DNA from: MFD01275-c22 sp963705885
Lineage (GTDB): Bacteria; Actinomycetota; Actinomycetes; JACCUZ01
DNA: 64,000 bases
NCBI GenBank assembly: GCA_963705885.1
Contig: OY970120.1
Coordinates: 2,294,001 to 2,358,000 of the forward strand
Direction of reading: 5' to 3'
Part shown: positions 62,968 through 64,000 of the stretch, in pieces
Position numbering within the stretch: position 1 is the stretch's first letter
Layout: every line of letters starts with the position of its first letter
Position numbers and translations under genes: made by a program
Notes under the pieces: model-generated
Told to the model about the DNA's origin: nothing
The model's database searches: none
What the model saw: only the letters and a program-made list of their open reading frames with translations

Positions 62968-64000
62968 TCATGCCTCGCCCGAGACCATGTCGAGCAGCCG
63001 GTCGAGGACCCGCGCGTCGCTGCGCAGCCCGTCGTGGCTGTACTCGTTGGTCAGCCACACCCGGACGTTGCCCACCCGGTCGGCGGTCTCGAGCGAGAAC
63101 GCCGACTCGACGTACATGTCGTCGTGGTAGACCGCAGCGGCGACCGGCACGGTGTTGCCCGCGAGCCGCGGGAGGTCGTAGAGCGCCGGCCACCCGTCGT
63201 ACGCCGCGAGGATCTCGGCTGCCTCCCGCAGCGGGGCGAGCGCCTCGACCTCCTCGAACATCCACGGCAGGATCATCTCCCCGGTCGGGAGCAGCGGGCG
63301 TGCCTTCGGCGAGTGCTCCGGGTGCTCCTCCAGCACCCTCCCGGCCGCCCACCGGGACGCGGTCCCGGCGCAGTAGATGCTCTCGTGCAGAACGGCGTAG
63401 AGCGGCTGGTCGACGAACGACGTGGCGGAGGTCACCCCCGCCAGCAGCTCGTCCGAGAGCTCGTCGCCGGCCCACGCCGTCTCCAGCAGGTAGTGCACGC
63501 GCTCCATCCCGTCGGAGTAGCCAAGGGCGAGACCGAGCTGCTGCAGCCGCGCCACGGTGAACGGCTCGCCCGTCGGGAGGCGTACGTCCGTGCATGCCAG
63601 GTGGTCGGCCAGCCGGTCGAGACGCTCGGCGTCCTCGGGGTAGCGGTCCACCGCCCGCGCCCACCGGTTGCGCAACCGGGCGGCGGTCGCGCGGTAGACG
63701 TCCTCGACCGGGCGGTCGAGCGGCGGCAGGCCGCCGGTGACGACCACCTGGGCGAGGCCCTCGGAGGCCAGTGACAGGTAGGTCAGCGCGACGAAACCGC
63801 CGAAGCTCTGGCCGAGCACGGTCCAGGGCCGGTCGCCCGCGATCTCGCGGCGCAGCACCTCCGCGTCGCGCGCGATGGAGTCGGCGCGGAAGTGCGTGAG
63901 ACGGCGCGCCTGCTCCTGCGGCGGGAGCCCGGCGAGCGACTGCCGGGTCTGCGGCGTCGAGCGGCCGGTGCCCCGCTGGTCGAGCAGGAGCACGCGGAAC
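62968..64000 (-). CDS. Proline-iminopeptidase-like alpha/beta hydrolase (5' truncated by window edge)
   Basis: 344 residues of an alpha/beta hydrolase; the family is usually about 410-430 aa, so about 70-80 N-terminal residues with the HGGPG oxyanion motif are outside the window. LLLDQRGTGRSTP, nucleophile Ser in LGQSFGG, and the later Asp (VYHDDMYVE) and His (EYSHDGLRSD) complete the triad in order. Upstream member of the hydrolase-patatin-acyltransferase operon. Confidence 0.9.
   Translation of the reverse strand, partial: FRVLLLDQRGTGRSTPQTRQSLAGLPPQEQARRLTHFRADSIARDAEVLRREIAGDRPWTVLGQSFGGFVALTYLSLASEGLAQVVVTGGLPPLDRPVEDVYRATAARLRNRWARAVDRYPEDAERLDRLADHLACTDVRLPTGEPFTVARLQQLGLALGYSDGMERVHYLLETAWAGDELSDELLAGVTSATSFVDQPLYAVLHESIYCAGTASRWAAGRVLEEHPEHSPKARPLLPTGEMILPWMFEEVEALAPLREAAEILAAYDGWPALYDLPRLAGNTVPVAAAVYHDDMYVESAFSLETADRVGNVRVWLTNEYSHDGLRSDARVLDRLLDMVSGEA

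Overview
The window comes from a very GC-rich actinobacterium, most likely of the Nocardioidaceae (Nocardioides-like). The evidence is codon bias, dense GTGA/ATGA start-stop overlaps, PriA-type HisA with no trpF, and gene orders and families typical of that group (DUF3152, DUF3352, DUF2567, HGxxPAAW, TIGR03085 and TIGR03086 proteins, the Trp-operon membrane protein). I found no tRNA, rRNA, CRISPR array, transposase or origin. Taxonomy is inferred from gene content only.

Layout. 1-5.2 kb: truncated MacB/FtsX ABC permease, DUF559-like nuclease-fold protein, orphan NarL-type response regulator, a probable 30-aa gene, and an SGNH lipoprotein. 5.3-12.8 kb: histone-H1-like/DksA zinc-finger protein, lspA, a polyprenyl-phosphate sugar transferase, an RluD-type pseudouridine synthase, a GNAT, an EAL phosphodiesterase and a secreted DUF3152 metalloprotease. 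13-20 kb: dnaE, DUF3352, DUF2567, YbaK, LON-substrate domain. 20-26 kb: histidine genes hisDCB and hisH-orf-hisA(priA)-ridA-hisF. 26-33.3 kb: TIGR03085 protein, then two ABC exporter half-transporters with complementary degenerate ATP sites, separated by a 3-kb block (decayed lipoprotein, Cys-rich secreted protein with a stop in its signal peptide, EspI/MinD-like ATPase). 33.3-40 kb: hisI, trpE, a string of small membrane proteins, trpC, trpB, trpA. 40-50 kb: SCO1-like protein, lgt, VIT/CCC1 transporter, gltB-gltD, pyruvate kinase. 50-53.7 kb: DUF456, succinate-semialdehyde dehydrogenase-like ALDH, TIGR03086 protein, NUDIX-NYN fusion. 53.8-58.5 kb: secreted tandem-95/RTX repeat protein with a frameshifted core. 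58.8-64 kb: secreted M14 carboxypeptidase, then an operon of truncated proline-iminopeptidase-like hydrolase, patatin-like lipase and acyltransferase.

How it works together. The centre is amino-acid biosynthesis: glutamate (gltBD) supplies nitrogen, histidine and tryptophan share PRPP-derived intermediates, and PriA probably serves both pathways since no trpF is seen (trpD, hisG and hisE are also outside the window). LspA and Lgt serve the lipoproteins seen here (SGNH, SCO1, the decayed lipoprotein).

Two regulatory themes recur. First, a TAnnnT-like -10 element lies 6-9 nt before the start codon of about fifteen genes, implying widespread leaderless mRNAs. Second, several genes have no plausible start except a CTG inside a CTGA overlap. 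Non-standard structure is concentrated in the 28.5-31.4 kb block, the 55.2-56.9 kb repeat core, and a set of strong intergenic palindromes.
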